Positions 7,045 through 7,222 of a DNA stretch of 7,222 nucleotides are shown here, in pieces. Each line of letters begins with the position of its first letter. The stretch's first letter is position 1. Under the pieces are notes generated by a model that was given only the letters and a program-made list of their open reading frames with translations, had not been told where the DNA came from and ran no database searches. The stretch comes from Myxococcales bacterium. GTDB lineage: Bacteria; Myxococcota_A; Polyangia; Haliangiales; J016. Both the position numbers and the translations under genes were made by a program. Location of the stretch: contig JABAAV010000080.1 in the NCBI GenBank assembly GCA_014238595.1, forward strand, positions 1-7,222. Direction: 5' to 3'.

Positions 7045-7090
7045 GTTCGCAAAATATGGTGATTTTGATGCAGGTTGTGAGTTTTCGAAC
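7045..7090. repeat. Bulged inverted repeat just after cas4
   Basis: GTTCGCAAAA (7045-7054) can pair with TTTTCGAAC (7082-7090) through nine base pairs with one bulged C, around a 27-nt loop. It begins 3 nt after the cas4 stop. No T-run follows on the plus strand, so it is not a classic intrinsic terminator; it might slow 3' decay of the cas mRNA. The long loop makes it a weak structure. Confidence 0.3.
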
Positions 7091-7106
7091 AAGTAAGTGT
7101 GTAGAT

Positions 7107-7145
7107 CTAACAATAAAATCTTATAAAACAAGACTTTACCGTTAG
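7107..7145 (-). other. 16-bp RNA hairpin at the cas4-proximal edge of the CRISPR array
   Basis: Arms 7107-7122 and 7130-7145 flank a 7-nt loop. As a minus-strand RNA, CUAACGGUAAAGUCUU pairs along its whole length with AAGAUUUUAUUGUUAG, using 13 Watson-Crick and 3 G-U pairs. As plus-strand RNA those three positions are A-C mismatches. The structure therefore favours minus-strand transcription, the same direction as the crRNA, and it lies 1 nt beyond the terminal repeat. There is no U-run after it, so a simple intrinsic terminator is not supported. It may be a processing or 3'-end stability element of the array transcript. Confidence 0.55.
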
Positions 7146-7146
7146 G

Positions 7147-7222
7147 CCTACACAACATACATCAACAAACTAACTACTGAAACAGATGCAATACTTCTGG
7201 GTATAGCCGCCATCCAAGAACC
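7147..7222 (-). CRISPR. Start of a type II-B CRISPR array: one repeat and one probable spacer
   Basis: The 37-nt unit at 7147-7183 begins CCTACACAAC and ends CTAACTACTGAAAC. Its ACTGAAAC end and its length match II-B repeats of Legionella and Francisella as I recall them. Only one repeat is inside the window, so repetition itself is not seen. The identification rests on its place after cas4, the ACTGAAAC end and its complementarity to the tracrRNA candidate. The 37 nt from 7184 to 7220 would be the first spacer, and the final CC may begin the next repeat. The crRNA reads on the minus strand (repeat starting GUUUCAGU), so transcription runs towards the cas genes and this is probably the leader-distal end, which may differ from the consensus repeat. 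Confidence 0.8.

Noticed and set aside
7107..7145. The array-edge hairpin as an intrinsic terminator
   Set aside because: Neither strand has a T-run after the stem.
7042..7146. A Francisella-type scaRNA between cas4 and the array
   Set aside because: GTGTGTAG near 7097-7104 faintly resembles the end of the repeat, but no stretch matching GUUUCAGU or the 11-nt tracrRNA-pairing block was found, so a scaRNA is not supported.

Overview
This window carries an almost complete type II-B (Csx12/Cas9-II-B) CRISPR-Cas locus. The plus strand encodes cas9, cas1, cas2 and cas4 in the order typical of the Francisella/Legionella/Wolinella subtype. The DNA is AT-rich, and the Cas9 shares recognisable blocks with the Legionella pneumophila protein as I recall it (N-terminal SSQI then IDLG, IPPYE, RHALF, VNGTQ, HxIDAT). 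That suggests an AT-rich gammaproteobacterium or another host of II-B systems. The species cannot be named from sequence alone.

Layout: positions 1-313 hold no convincing gene. They contain two diverged direct-repeat copies about 72 bp apart inside a short open frame that looks like a coding remnant, then the cas9 upstream region. cas9 (314-5059) encodes a 1581-residue nuclease with all RuvC and HNH catalytic residues, plus three low-complexity or duplicated segments. The 122-bp gap between cas9 and cas1 carries, on the minus strand, a strong candidate tracrRNA. Its anti-repeat lies at 5070-5094, and its 3' terminator hairpin (5023-5050 plus U-run) lies inside the last codons of cas9. cas1 (5182-6174), cas2 (6177-6470) and cas4 (6451-7041) form a tight operon with a 2-nt gap and a 20-nt overlap. 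About 105 bp of structured non-coding DNA follow, including a 16-bp hairpin that pairs fully only as a minus-strand RNA. The first CRISPR repeat is at 7147-7183, followed by a spacer-like stretch to the window end.

How the parts work together: Cas1, Cas2 and Cas4 would acquire and trim spacers. The array and the tracrRNA both read on the minus strand, opposite to the cas genes. The tracrRNA anti-repeat pairs with the repeat through an 11-bp perfect block and an 8-bp block, separated by an asymmetric internal loop. The resulting dual RNA would guide Cas9. The least ordinary points are the antisense overlap of tracrRNA with the cas9 3' end, the dual-use sequence between cas9 and cas1, the hairpin at the array edge, and the repeat-driven insertions in this Cas9.
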